Source: Planctomycetota bacterium
Lineage (GTDB): Bacteria; Planctomycetota; Phycisphaerae; Phycisphaerales; SM1A02
DNA length: 64,000 nucleotides
Assembly (NCBI GenBank): GCA_022574595.1
Contig: JACZRS010000011.1
Location: 1 to 64,000 of the forward strand
Reading direction: 5' to 3'
The notes beneath the pieces are model-generated. The model saw only the letters and a program-made list of their open reading frames with translations, was not told where the DNA came from and searched no databases. Positions within the stretch are counted from its first letter, which is position 1; each line of letters opens with the position of its first letter. Below are positions 39,908 to 48,733 of this stretch, one piece after another. A program made the position numbers and the translations under genes.

Positions 39908-40492
39908 ATGAAGAAGTTTCTATTGCTCAGCTTATCGATGTGCTTACTGATCGCGCTTACAATAACTGCTAATCCGCAGGATACAAGAAGTGATAAAGTT
40001 ACAACAAGGCCTGGTAAAATGATTGAACCTAAAGAATTATTTGAATCATTAGTTGGCTCCTGGGAAGGCTCTTGCAAAACATGGTTTGAGCCGGGCAAAC
40101 TTGCTGATGAATCAATGGTTAAAGGTGTAATCAAGCCCATCCTGGGCGGGCATTATTTTAGGCACACATACCAAGGTTCGATGAAGGGTAAACCCCGAAT
40201 CGGCGAGGAAACCTTCGCATTTAATCAAGCCACCAAAAATTTCCAGGTGTCTTGGGTAGAAACTTTCCACACAAGTAAAGCAATAATGCTTTCCCAAGGC
40301 AAACAAACTGAAACTGGTTTTACCGTTAACTGCAAATACGATCTAGGCCCCGATATCCCACAATGGGGCTGGAAGACCGTATATGAATTAATTGATAAGG
40401 ATCACCTGACAATAACCGCCTACAACATCACGCCCGAGGGCGAGGAAGGCAAGGGAGTCGAGACAAAATATAGGCGGGTGAAAGCTAAGTAA
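39908..40492 (+). CDS. Exported DUF1579-like protein
   Basis: 194 aa with a signal peptide (KKFLLLSLSMCLLIALTITA). The mature part fits the DUF1579 pattern: LVGSWEGSCKTWFEPGKLADESMVKGVIKPILGGHYF and TGFTVNCKYDLGPDIPQWGWKTVYELIDKDHLTITAYN. This family is a lipocalin-like barrel of unknown substrate. ATG preceded by AAGGAAG. Confidence 0.75.
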   Translation: MKKFLLLSLSMCLLIALTITANPQDTRSDKVTTRPGKMIEPKELFESLVGSWEGSCKTWFEPGKLADESMVKGVIKPILGGHYFRHTYQGSMKGKPRIGEETFAFNQATKNFQVSWVETFHTSKAIMLSQGKQTETGFTVNCKYDLGPDIPQWGWKTVYELIDKDHLTITAYNITPEGEEGKGVETKYRRVKAK

Positions 40493-40577
40493 TCGCAAAC
40501 TGCATTCTTGCTGGCTCCTGGCGTTTATTGTGGATATCGTTACTTTGCCAGTGATTCAGGGGGTATATCATAGTTCC

Positions 40578-40609
40578 TTGACAAACCCACCCAATTGCAG
40601 AAAATAGAC
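40578..40609 (+). repeat. TTGAC-containing intergenic repeat, copy 1 (divergent)
   Basis: TTGACAAACCCACCCAATTG followed by CAGAAAAT; related to copies at 41640-41670 and 42347-42377 but with more differences. It lies upstream of the FkbM-like gene. Confidence 0.4.
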
Positions 40610-40731
40610 GCTGACCGGGGCTATTCCCGTTTTGCCCAAGCGGCGAGTAGCGTGTGTTTTTCGCGCAGCATGGTATTGGCCCCGCTATACTGAACTGTTG
40701 ATCAGCCGTTAAGCATTGACAAAGGCCGAAC

Positions 40732-41505
40732 ATGATTAAAGCCGTCACAAATATTCTTAGTACAGTAGGATTACATGGTCTTTATTGTGCAGTCAAGGGA
40801 AAAGCATTGAATTCAACTTCTTTATTTGAAGTGAAAAGACACGATATTAAGTTCCCCATTAGTTTGCGAATTCCCTCTTCCGATGTTTCTACTTATCGGC
40901 AAGTTTTTATAAATCAAGAGTACGATTTTCGTGAAGAAACACATCCCAAGGTAATAGTCGATGCGGGCGCGAACATTGGACTTGCCTCAATATATTTTGC
41001 AAACAAGTATCCGAAAGCAAAACTTATTGCTATCGAACCAGAGGAGGGAAACTTCGAACTACTTAAGAAAAATGTGGCACCATACATTACCATTATTCCT
41101 GTTCAAGCTGCACTGTGGAGCCACAATGGGGAAATTGACCTTGTTGATCCAGAGCGAGGGAATTGGGGATTTATGACTGAAGAGGGAAATGCATCGGAGA
41201 ATCAATTGAGAGAGGTCTGTCACAAGGTAAGGGCTATGACGGTTGACAAAATAATTGATGATTATGACCTGGATAAAATTGACATTCTCAAAATCGATAT
41301 TGAAGGGGCTGAAAAAGAAGTATTCAGTGATACCTCATCATGGATTGAAAGGGTAGATGCCTTGATTATTGAACTTCATGAATTTATAAAACATGGATGT
41401 AATCGTAGCTTTTACAATGGCTCAAATGGCTTTGATAGCGAGTGGCAGCAGGGGGAAAATGTGTATCTTTCAAGAGGAACATACCTTACAAGACGTTGCA
41501 CCTGA
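40732..41505 (+). CDS. FkbM-family methyltransferase
   Basis: 257 aa. The SAM-binding region reads VIVDAGANIGLASIYFANKYPKAKLIAIEPEEGNFELLKKN, and the FkbM-typical motif is DKIDILKIDIEGAEKEVF. FkbM proteins methylate hydroxyl groups, often on sugars or polyketide units. A glycan target is possible, but no glycan gene cluster is nearby. It stands alone between two related intergenic repeats, as if part of an accessory cassette. Confidence 0.8.
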   Translation: MIKAVTNILSTVGLHGLYCAVKGKALNSTSLFEVKRHDIKFPISLRIPSSDVSTYRQVFINQEYDFREETHPKVIVDAGANIGLASIYFANKYPKAKLIAIEPEEGNFELLKKNVAPYITIIPVQAALWSHNGEIDLVDPERGNWGFMTEEGNASENQLREVCHKVRAMTVDKIIDDYDLDKIDILKIDIEGAEKEVFSDTSSWIERVDALIIELHEFIKHGCNRSFYNGSNGFDSEWQQGENVYLSRGTYLTRRCT

Positions 41506-41639
41506 TCCCCATTTCCCATCGAACCATACAGGCGGGCGAGCTTGGTCGTTGGGCAGCCAGCAGCTTGCTTTATCACAATGCCCAATAACCAGCAATTCTA
41601 ACGGTTTGATGGGTGTTTGCCACTATTGATAATACCCCA

Positions 41640-41670
41640 TTGACGAACCCCCACAATTCCCGACAATGGC
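41640..41670 (+). repeat. TTGAC-containing intergenic repeat, copy 2
   Basis: 31 bp beginning TTGACGAACCCCCACAATTC; 27 of 31 bases agree with 42347-42377. It lies just upstream of the start of the gene at 41688. Confidence 0.6.
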
Positions 41671-41687
41671 ATGCTGTTCTAGAAGAT

Positions 41688-42242
41688 ATGCAACTTTCAA
41701 CAGTTAAATTCCTCATTTGCTTAAAACTTGCTATGAAAAAATTCGGCAAAAAAAAGGTAGTCATTGGATGCGCTTCAACTTTTGGTATCTCTATATTTGT
41801 CCTATTAGCCGCCATCGGTTTGGCAATAAATCTTGGCTGGCTCCCTGATACTGCTGCACTTCCTGCAAGCAAGATTAATCCGAGACATATCAGTAAGCTA
41901 GCGCAAATGGGAATTATCAAATCGGGAGAAAAGGTATATTATTTCTATTCGGCAGGGATGTTTTCAATAAGCGAAGATGGAAATCTCTTTACCGATGATC
42001 GAGTTATTTCATATCAAAAATTTGAAGGACAGTTTGATGTTTATGAAGCTACTTATGATGAAATTGCATCCATTGATTTAGATACAAGCGGCAGTTGGTT
42101 GGATGACTCCATAATTAACATAACACTAAAAGATGGATCATGGTTTATGCTGCTAGTCAGCAAAGAGGCTGATGGCGATAAGGAGTTTCATAAGAGATTA
42201 ACGGATCTTTGGGAAATTCGTAAAATGCAGGCGCAAGAATAA
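41688..42242 (+). CDS. Membrane-anchored hypothetical protein
   Basis: 184 aa from ATG 41688 (AGAAG upstream); ATG 41733 gives a 169-residue form with the same domains. One membrane helix (VVIGCASTFGISIFVLLAAIGLAINLGWL) is followed by a PH-like beta domain: ISKLAQMGIIKSGEKVYYFYSAGMFSISEDGNLFTDDRVISY, SIDLDTSGSWLDDSIINITLKDGSWFMLLVS. Similar bacterial PH-like domains are common, but function is unknown. Confidence 0.6.
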   Translation: MQLSTVKFLICLKLAMKKFGKKKVVIGCASTFGISIFVLLAAIGLAINLGWLPDTAALPASKINPRHISKLAQMGIIKSGEKVYYFYSAGMFSISEDGNLFTDDRVISYQKFEGQFDVYEATYDEIASIDLDTSGSWLDDSIINITLKDGSWFMLLVSKEADGDKEFHKRLTDLWEIRKMQAQE

Positions 42243-42346
42243 ATTAGACAACACATGTTTAGGGTTTTAGCAGTCTTGCCGGGGTTTCTGCGGCTACCCA
42301 AGTTTTCCAGGCCGTGGCCGCGATATTCAAGCCTACCCCTAATTAC

Positions 42347-42377
42347 TTGACGAACGGCCACAATTGCCGACAATTGC
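42347..42377 (+). repeat. TTGAC-containing intergenic repeat, copy 3
   Basis: 31 bp beginning TTGACGAACGGCCACAATTG. It overlaps the -35 region of the promoter for the DUF262 operon. Confidence 0.6.
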
Positions 42378-42392
42378 GGGATGTACTATAAT
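42364..42392 (+). promoter_or_regulatory. Promoter of the DUF262 operon
   Basis: TTGCCG (42364-42369), 17-bp spacer, TATAAT (42387-42392). The ATG at 42443 lies about 45 bp after the expected start of transcription. Confidence 0.6.
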
Positions 42393-42442
42393 ATATATTC
42401 AATACTCTATTAGGTAGTTCCAAGGGAAAGTAGAATCTTACA

Positions 42443-44533
42443 ATGGAAGAACCACGATCATTTGACAGTCTATTCAAAGAAAAACTTTTTCGTATTCCTG
42501 ACTATCAGCGTGGGTACTCGTGGCAGGTTGAGCATCTCAAAGCTTTCTGGGAGGATCTAATCAATCTGTCAGATGTACGATCACATTACACGGGTGTTCT
42601 AACGCTGAAGCAGATTCCTACGGAAGAAATCGCTGAGAGTGATAAAGAGTATTGGCTAGTTGAAGACCATTCTTACAAGTTGTACCACATAGTAGACGGT
42701 CAGCAGCGTCTCACTACATTTATTATTTTCCTTCAGACTTTTGTGGAGTTATTGGCGGGTCTAGCTGAGAACAGCGGCAAAAAGTATGATGAGATATACA
42801 TCACAGATAGTCTAAGTCTTACTTCTGTATGCAGTAAGTATTTATACAAAACCAAGCCCATTGGTGACATGTTTCGCACTTACAAATTTGGTTATTCCAC
42901 AGACAATCCAAGTGATAAATACTTGAGGTATAAGATTCTTGGCGAAGAAGGTGGAGGTGACGTTGCAGAGACATTTTATACTCTGAATTTGAATAACGCC
43001 AAGCATTTCTTTGCTCAACAACTTAGTAATCTCTATCAACAAGAAGGCATGTCTGCGATTCGGGTTGTTTATAAAAAACTGACAAAGAAGTTTATCTTTA
43101 ATGAATATATCATTAAGGATGAGTTCGATGTGTTCGTTGCATTTGAAACGATGAATAATCGCGGCAAGAAGCTTTCGGATCTGGAATTGCTGAAGAATCG
43201 ATTAATCTACCTCACAACACTTTATAGTGATCAGGAATTGGATGCTGCGGAGCGTAAGAGTCTACGCGATACAATTAATGAGGCTTGGAAGATGGTTTAT
43301 CATCAACTTGGTCGCAACAAGTTCAAGCCGCTAAATGATGATGATTTCCTACGAGCACACTGGACAATGTACTTCAAGTATTCACGACAGACTGGACGCG
43401 ATTACATTAAGTTTCTACTCGAAGAGCAATTTACGCCACAGAAGGTGCATGAAAAAATAATACACGAAGTTTCGCTTGAGACTGCTCAAGAGCAAGTATC
43501 TGATATTGACATTGAAGATGAGGACATTGATAATGGCGAGATTGAAAATGGTCTATCGCCAATACCATCAGCACAGCTAAGTCCGACGGAAATCCAAGAT
43601 TTTGTACTGAGTCTGAAGGAATCCTCCGTTCACTGGTTTAGCTCATTCTATCCGCATATGGAAGATAATATTTCTAACGAAGAGCAGCAATGGATTGAAC
43701 GGCTTAACCGAATCGGGATGGTATATTTCAGGCCACTTGTGATGGCGATCCTAAAGAGCAATTCAAGTGCGAAGAAGAGGATCAAGATATTCAAGCAGAT
43801 CGAACGGTTTATCTTTATCGTTTTTCGAATATCTAGGGCGCGAGCAAATTACCGAAGTAGTGAATTCTATAACGCAGCTCGCGAGTTGGATCGAGATGAG
43901 ATTGACTTCAAAGCAATAACAAATAGTCTAAATGAAAAAATGGAGTGGACTTTTCACGAGGATGGATTGTTTCGAATTGATGATTTTCATAATTTCTTGC
44001 ACAAGAAATTCGAATCTAGGGATGGCTACTATTCTTGGGCAGGATTGCGATACTTCCTCTTTGAGTACGAATTGAGTCTGCTATCAGAAGCAGTTCATAA
44101 AAAAGTTGAGTGGAACGACTTGTTGAAGACTTCAAAAGATAAAGTATCGATTGAACATATATACCCTCAAACAGAAACCACTGATTGGGCAATTGCGTTT
44201 AAGAAAGTAAAGAATAAATATAGGTCGAATTATAAGGGCAGCCTTGGCAATCTGTTACTGCTTTCACTTTCGATCAATTCTTCATTACAAAATGATAGTT
44301 TTGCCAAAAAGAAAAAACCACAATACACAGAGGGTAAAAAAATACGCAATGGCTACGCTGACGGATCACATTCTGAGATTGAAGTATCAAGTCAGGACAC
44401 ATGGGGGCCAGATCAGATTCGTGAGCGAGGCTTGAAGCTGCTCGAATTTATGGAGCAGCGATGGGATTTTAAGTTTCAGAGTCAAGAGGATCGCGAAGAA
44501 TTGCTCTTACTTCCTGTAGAGAAAGAAGAATAA
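42443..44533 (+). CDS. DUF262/DUF1524 (GmrSD-like) nuclease
   Basis: 696 aa. The N-terminal DUF262 domain has FRIPDYQRGYSWQVEHLKAFWEDL and YHIVDGQQRLTTFIIFL (residues ~88-105), the ParB/Srx-like NTPase motif. The C-terminal DUF1524 domain has VSIEHIYPQTETTDW near residue 568 and SLGNLLLLSLSINSSLQNDSFAKKK, the His-Me finger nuclease pattern (HxxP and Asn). An acidic linker (IDIEDEDIDNGEIENG) separates the two regions. Fused proteins of this type include Type IV restriction enzymes such as GmrSD, which cut modified phage DNA. Its stop overlaps the start of the next gene (TAATG), making a two-gene operon with its own promoter. Confidence 0.85.
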   Translation: MEEPRSFDSLFKEKLFRIPDYQRGYSWQVEHLKAFWEDLINLSDVRSHYTGVLTLKQIPTEEIAESDKEYWLVEDHSYKLYHIVDGQQRLTTFIIFLQTFVELLAGLAENSGKKYDEIYITDSLSLTSVCSKYLYKTKPIGDMFRTYKFGYSTDNPSDKYLRYKILGEEGGGDVAETFYTLNLNNAKHFFAQQLSNLYQQEGMSAIRVVYKKLTKKFIFNEYIIKDEFDVFVAFETMNNRGKKLSDLELLKNRLIYLTTLYSDQELDAAERKSLRDTINEAWKMVYHQLGRNKFKPLNDDDFLRAHWTMYFKYSRQTGRDYIKFLLEEQFTPQKVHEKIIHEVSLETAQEQVSDIDIEDEDIDNGEIENGLSPIPSAQLSPTEIQDFVLSLKESSVHWFSSFYPHMEDNISNEEQQWIERLNRIGMVYFRPLVMAILKSNSSAKKRIKIFKQIERFIFIVFRISRARANYRSSEFYNAARELDRDEIDFKAITNSLNEKMEWTFHEDGLFRIDDFHNFLHKKFESRDGYYSWAGLRYFLFEYELSLLSEAVHKKVEWNDLLKTSKDKVSIEHIYPQTETTDWAIAFKKVKNKYRSNYKGSLGNLLLLSLSINSSLQNDSFAKKKKPQYTEGKKIRNGYADGSHSEIEVSSQDTWGPDQIRERGLKLLEFMEQRWDFKFQSQEDREELLLLPVEKEE

Positions 44534-45183
44534 TGGCTACTGCGAGATTGCCATCGCCTCTTCGTGAATTCATAGATTCCGAAGAATGGACATTCGCAAA
44601 AACTATGCCAGAGTGGCCTCACGAATATTTGGTTCGAGATCGGGTTGATACAAAGCTTTTTGAATCACTCATGCGACATATTCGTGAACATGGAATTGAA
44701 GGGCATTTTTACAATAGTGTTCTTACTTACTTTGCGGAAGATGGCTTGCTCTACTGGACAATGGGAGATCCAATTGAGGAAACGATAATCATTAACCGTT
44801 GCAGCGAAGAAGAATCGTATGAGAACCGTCTTAAGAATGGAACGCTCCCGGATGACAATCATTCTCAGAAAACGAAAATAACAGATGATGAGTTGATCCA
44901 GGAATTTACGCGCAAAATGCGATCCAAAGATAAGATATCTATTCAAGTCATGTCAATAACTTGGTCGGGTCCGCAAAACCCAAAATCTCATTGGCATACC
45001 GAACTGAATTTACCTTTAGAAACTAATTCCGAAACCATTAGGATGGAGCGAAAGAAGCTTCTTAGTAATCCAAAATATTTCGCTACCTGTGAAGAATGCC
45101 ATCAGAGAAATCCGATTGGATGGATGCATGGCGAAGATGGAATTTGCCAATCGTGCGCTGAAAACCACGGAGTTGTATATTAG
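44533..45183 (+). CDS. Zinc-ribbon partner protein of the DUF262 nuclease
   Basis: 216 aa; start overlaps the nuclease stop by one base. The first ~110 residues (EEWTFAKTMPEWPHEYLVRDRVD, YNSVLTYFAEDGLLYWTMGDPIEETIIINR) belong to a type I have seen in many bacteria without a firm function. The C-terminus has a zinc ribbon, CEECHQRNPIGWMHGEDGICQSC, with four Cys. The overlap implies translation coupled to the nuclease, so it may be a regulatory or targeting subunit. A role in defence is inferred only from the partner. Confidence 0.7.
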   Translation: MATARLPSPLREFIDSEEWTFAKTMPEWPHEYLVRDRVDTKLFESLMRHIREHGIEGHFYNSVLTYFAEDGLLYWTMGDPIEETIIINRCSEEESYENRLKNGTLPDDNHSQKTKITDDELIQEFTRKMRSKDKISIQVMSITWSGPQNPKSHWHTELNLPLETNSETIRMERKKLLSNPKYFATCEECHQRNPIGWMHGEDGICQSCAENHGVVY

Positions 45184-45232
45184 AAATTATGTTGATAAAT
45201 ATACAGTAGTGATCTACAGCTTTGCTTTACAC

Positions 45233-46624
45233 CTATTCCCCATCCCCATCCTCGAACAGATGTTCGAGGATTATTTCTTTTACTGCTTGGCTGGGGAGTT
45301 GGGGTTCTTGGCGGGCTTGGCCTAGTGTGCCTATTAGCACTGGTTGGAGTTCGGGGAGTTGGTCGACTCGGCCGTGGGAGCCTTTTACTAATCCTGGGTC
45401 AAGGGGGATTACATCCATTAGTGTTCTAAAGCCCAGCTTCTTTTGGATTAGCTTTCTTGCGATGCGCAACTTGGGGGCGAAGAGTTTTGGGTCTATGAAT
45501 AGCTCGCAGGGGTCGTAGCCGGGCTTGCGGTGGATGTCTACTGTGCGGGCAAAGTCGGGGGCTCGTTTATCATCAAGCCAATAGTCATAGCTGAACCAGC
45601 GGCGAGACTTTGCTATCAGCAGCAAATCGCCTGCCCGTTGATGATCTACCGAATGTAAAACCTGTTCATGGCGATCCATAACGGTTTCCACGCCATCCAT
45701 CTCCATGCACATTAACTTGACGCGCTCAAACTGATCGGGATCGTTTATATATACATGGGCAGCTTGATGATCGACAACCGCAAACGCCTGCGATGCATCG
45801 GTATCTAATAATTCCAGTTCATCTTCCATGCGGACTTCCAGCAAACCAGCTTGGCGCAGTTGACGGTTAATGTGAATTGAATCATCAACCGCTTCTATGC
45901 CATATTCACTTAGCAGAATAATTCTTGCACCTTCTGCGTCGAAGTAATTTATAAGTTGGCCGACGATTGCATCTATTTGTGTAACGTGATGGGGGATCTC
46001 AGGATGGTCAGGCCCCAATCTTTGCAGCGCATAATCCAAGTGTGGCAAATAAATCAGAGTAAGCGTGGGGTAGTGGCGTTGATGCACAAGAATACTGGCA
46101 TCGGCAATCCATTGGCTGGATTTAATAGAAGTAGCAGGCCCCCAGAAATGAAACAGCGGGAATCGGCCTAGCTCTTCCTGCAAGATACCGCGTAGATCGT
46201 TGGGCTTAGCGTATATATCGGGAATCTTCCGCCCATCAGCTTTATAGATGGGGCGAGGTGTTACTGCATACTCAGCGGTTGAGTACATGTTATACCACCA
46301 GAACATATTGCAGGTGGTAATAGAGGGGTGACGGAATCGTGCAGTTTCCCAGACTTTTTCACCTGATACTAGACGATTTGATTGTTTCCAGAAGGCGACT
46401 TCGCCGCGCTCACGATCAAACCAACCATTAGCGACAATACCATGATCGCCGGGGTCGAGTCCGGTTAACATACTTGATTGGACGGTGCAGGTTACAGCGG
46501 GAAGTGGGGGGATCAAGCGGCAAAGATTCCCACGCCGAGCAAACGCAGAGATATTCGGCGAATGTTCGCTAATCAGCGAAGTGCTGAGGCCCGCTATATT
46601 TATGACAACGGTTGGGTGCGGCAT
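45233..46624 (-). CDS. eboF: EboF-like alkaline phosphatase/phosphodiesterase-superfamily protein
   Basis: 463 aa from ATG 46624; a TTG four codons upstream overlaps eboC. It has the nucleotide pyrophosphatase/phosphodiesterase-type fold: PTVVINIAGLSTSLI, LPAVTCTVQSSMLTGLDPGDHGIVANGW (catalytic Thr region), IILLSEYGIEAVDD and VVDHQAAHVY. It is the last gene of the ebo cluster, and its start is 1 bp after the eboC stop. In cyanobacteria the ebo cluster is linked to moving scytonemin precursors to the periplasm; the chemistry is unresolved. The leaving group or substrate here is unknown. Confidence 0.8.
   Translation of the reverse strand: MPHPTVVINIAGLSTSLISEHSPNISAFARRGNLCRLIPPLPAVTCTVQSSMLTGLDPGDHGIVANGWFDRERGEVAFWKQSNRLVSGEKVWETARFRHPSITTCNMFWWYNMYSTAEYAVTPRPIYKADGRKIPDIYAKPNDLRGILQEELGRFPLFHFWGPATSIKSSQWIADASILVHQRHYPTLTLIYLPHLDYALQRLGPDHPEIPHHVTQIDAIVGQLINYFDAEGARIILLSEYGIEAVDDSIHINRQLRQAGLLEVRMEDELELLDTDASQAFAVVDHQAAHVYINDPDQFERVKLMCMEMDGVETVMDRHEQVLHSVDHQRAGDLLLIAKSRRWFSYDYWLDDKRAPDFARTVDIHRKPGYDPCELFIDPKLFAPKLRIARKLIQKKLGFRTLMDVIPLDPGLVKGSHGRVDQLPELQPVLIGTLGQARQEPQLPSQAVKEIILEHLFEDGDGE
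45248..45271 (+). terminator. Perfect hairpin in the 3' end of eboF
   Basis: ATCCTCGAACA (45248-45258), GA loop, and its exact complement (45261-45271), then TATTTCTTTT on the plus strand. It lies within the last codons of eboF on the minus strand. It could terminate the DUF262 operon coming from the left. Confidence 0.5.
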
Positions 46625-46625
46625 A

Positions 46626-47528
46626 CTAAGTGCCAAGGATATACCGATGACCGATCGCCGTCAGGCCGAAGCAGGCAATGGCGACTAAAGCGAGGATTGG
46701 TTGATCTAATAGCGAAAGGTAAAAAGCGTCGAGAAGGCAGATGCCGGAGAGGTAGCCAAGGATTGCGTTTTTCATGCGTGGTGGTGTTGTGATTGTGTTG
46801 CGTAAAGCTAGTAATAGCCAACAGATAACGAAAGTTGCTGCGATTGCTAACATTGGCCAAGAATTGGGTTGAATCGCTATAGCCGGTGCTAAAGCAACTA
46901 CAGGCAGAGCGATAGCAAGCCATTTACGTAGGCCGAAGGACTTGGCGGTTTCTGGGTGGGTATCAGTTTGGGTTTCGTTTTGGGCGATGATGGTGACGAT
47001 TGTGATATAGATAATTATGGCCCCGGCGAGGATGGCGATGGTTTGCCAATCGAGCGGCCAGGTTATCGCTGCGGCGGCGGTAATATAAACAAGTCCACGG
47101 CAAGCGCCCATGAGTAACGCCGAAGCTGCGATATGTTTATGAATATAATCGTAGAGGATGATTGTTGTGGCCAGGATTAAGCCGCAGATTAGTGCGGGAA
47201 TGGTGACGCTAGCCAGGATTGCCAAGGCGAGGGCGAAGCAAATAAAGGCAAATGTATATGCAGCGGGTAATGTGATTCGGCCTGAGGGTATGGGGCGGCT
47301 AGGTCGCTGCTGTTTATCTATTTTATGATCGACCGCATCATTAAGGGCCATGCCTGCAATGTAGAGTAAAGCGATTGCGATTGTTGTTAAGGTGATTATT
47401 GACCAATTTAGTGAATAACCTAAGCCAGCGATGGCGCAGCCGACTAATACGTTGCTAATGCAAGTTGGGATGTTAGATATGCGGGCTAGCTCAGTGTATG
47501 CGCGAATTGTTTGATGCAAGCTGCTCAT
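46626..47528 (-). CDS. eboC: EboC-like UbiA-family prenyltransferase
   Basis: 300 aa with about eight to nine membrane helices. The two Asp-rich motifs of UbiA enzymes are visible: ALNDAVDHKIDKQQRPSRPIPSG and a second region near TIILYDYIHKH. Its start overlaps the eboE stop (TAATG), and eboF follows. It probably transfers an isoprenoid chain to a small soluble acceptor made by other Ebo proteins; acceptor unknown. Confidence 0.85.
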   Translation of the reverse strand: MSSLHQTIRAYTELARISNIPTCISNVLVGCAIAGLGYSLNWSIITLTTIAIALLYIAGMALNDAVDHKIDKQQRPSRPIPSGRITLPAAYTFAFICFALALAILASVTIPALICGLILATTIILYDYIHKHIAASALLMGACRGLVYITAAAAITWPLDWQTIAILAGAIIIYITIVTIIAQNETQTDTHPETAKSFGLRKWLAIALPVVALAPAIAIQPNSWPMLAIAATFVICWLLLALRNTITTPPRMKNAILGYLSGICLLDAFYLSLLDQPILALVAIACFGLTAIGHRYILGT

Positions 47529-48733
47529 TACGATTGCTCATGGGGCATATGATCTTTAAGCCAGTTTATTTCTTGTGCGATCCCTTGAGCTAGATCATCA
47601 GTTTGCAGATCCTTAGGCAGGACATTCCACGCATAAGTTTCTACTTCATAGTGTAAAATATCGTCATCGTTTTTAATCGTTTGCAAACATTTGATGATAT
47701 CTTGCTGCGTTGTGTGAATAAGTTCAAAGCGATCGAGGAAGATCGGCACGTGAAAATGCACGCGCCACTCACCGATATGCTTCTGAGCAAATTCGCAATT
47801 AAGCGCAAGCGGTAGGTCTTCAAAGAATTTCATCTTACCATCAGCTAAACGAATCATAGTTTGATGAAGGTAGCGATCTTCTGCGAAAGCTTGCAGTTGC
47901 TTTAACGCTTGTTCCTTATCAATTGTTGATAAATCATCGAGTTGGATCTTAATTGCGGATGAAACCTGCACTTTACCAATGCGTATTCCCGCTTGGTTGT
48001 AGCGATTTATTACGGTTTGTTGATCTTCAAACATCACCGCAGCGTGACAGATATCGTGGCAGATGCGGATGTGGCCGAGTACGGTTTCAGCGGGTATTTT
48101 AAGTTGCCGAGCATTGGGCAGAAGGTAATTTTCAAAGAACTCAACGACATCTGTGCTTCGCTGGAGAATACAGCCTGGTTCGGGCTCGAGATCAATATGT
48201 ATAAACACGCCGGTTGAGTCTGCGATTTCGCGCAGGGATTTTGCAAGTTCAAGCAAGTTAATCGCAGCAGTATCAACATCAACATTGGCACAAGGTTGGC
48301 CAGGCCAACCTATGGGGAGTGTGGAAATACTGCGGTGCGAAAAGTTAGACGATATCTCGGTAAGGATGGCAATTAATGCGTGTGTATAACCAACGCGCTC
48401 GGATGTACTCCAACTCGGTTCATAAACGTTGTGCTTTACTTTGGTTTCATGAAAGTCGCCATAGGGAAAGCCGTTACAGGTAAATGGGATTAGGCCTAGC
48501 TGCTTGAACCAATCTTTAAGCTGAGGTAAACCCTCTGCGCCAAGAGTGAACAGTTCGGTCACTGCTTGACGTGATAGCCACCAACCGATCCCCATCGGCT
48601 CATCTGGCGAGACGATTTGTTTAACTTTGGTAGCGTAATTTTCTATGTTGGCTTTGGTCTGCGCCAAGGATGTGCCGGCATGCACGTTTGTGCAATAACC
48701 GATGGTTCGATCTACCTTTGTTTGGTTATCCAT
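47528..48733 (-). CDS. eboE: EboE-like TIM-barrel (xylose isomerase-like) protein
   Basis: 401 aa from ATG 48733 (a TTG three codons earlier is unlikely). It has the AP-endonuclease/xylose isomerase-like barrel: IGYCTNVHAGTSLAQTKANIE, LGLIPFTCNGFPYGDFH, SLREIADSTGVFIHIDLEPEPGCIL, HIRICHDICHAAVMFEDQ (metal-binding His/Asp) and HFHVPIFLDRFELI. The final barrel histidines and glutamates are typical metal ligands. The start overlaps the eboB stop region, and eboC follows directly. Confidence 0.8.
   Translation of the reverse strand: MDNQTKVDRTIGYCTNVHAGTSLAQTKANIENYATKVKQIVSPDEPMGIGWWLSRQAVTELFTLGAEGLPQLKDWFKQLGLIPFTCNGFPYGDFHETKVKHNVYEPSWSTSERVGYTHALIAILTEISSNFSHRSISTLPIGWPGQPCANVDVDTAAINLLELAKSLREIADSTGVFIHIDLEPEPGCILQRSTDVVEFFENYLLPNARQLKIPAETVLGHIRICHDICHAAVMFEDQQTVINRYNQAGIRIGKVQVSSAIKIQLDDLSTIDKEQALKQLQAFAEDRYLHQTMIRLADGKMKFFEDLPLALNCEFAQKHIGEWRVHFHVPIFLDRFELIHTTQQDIIKCLQTIKNDDDILHYEVETYAWNVLPKDLQTDDLAQGIAQEINWLKDHMPHEQS

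Noticed and set aside
45089-45325. Plus-strand frames overlapping the 3' end of eboF (45089-45518)
   Set aside because: They are opposite-strand shadows of eboF, whose phosphodiesterase-like motifs continue through this region.
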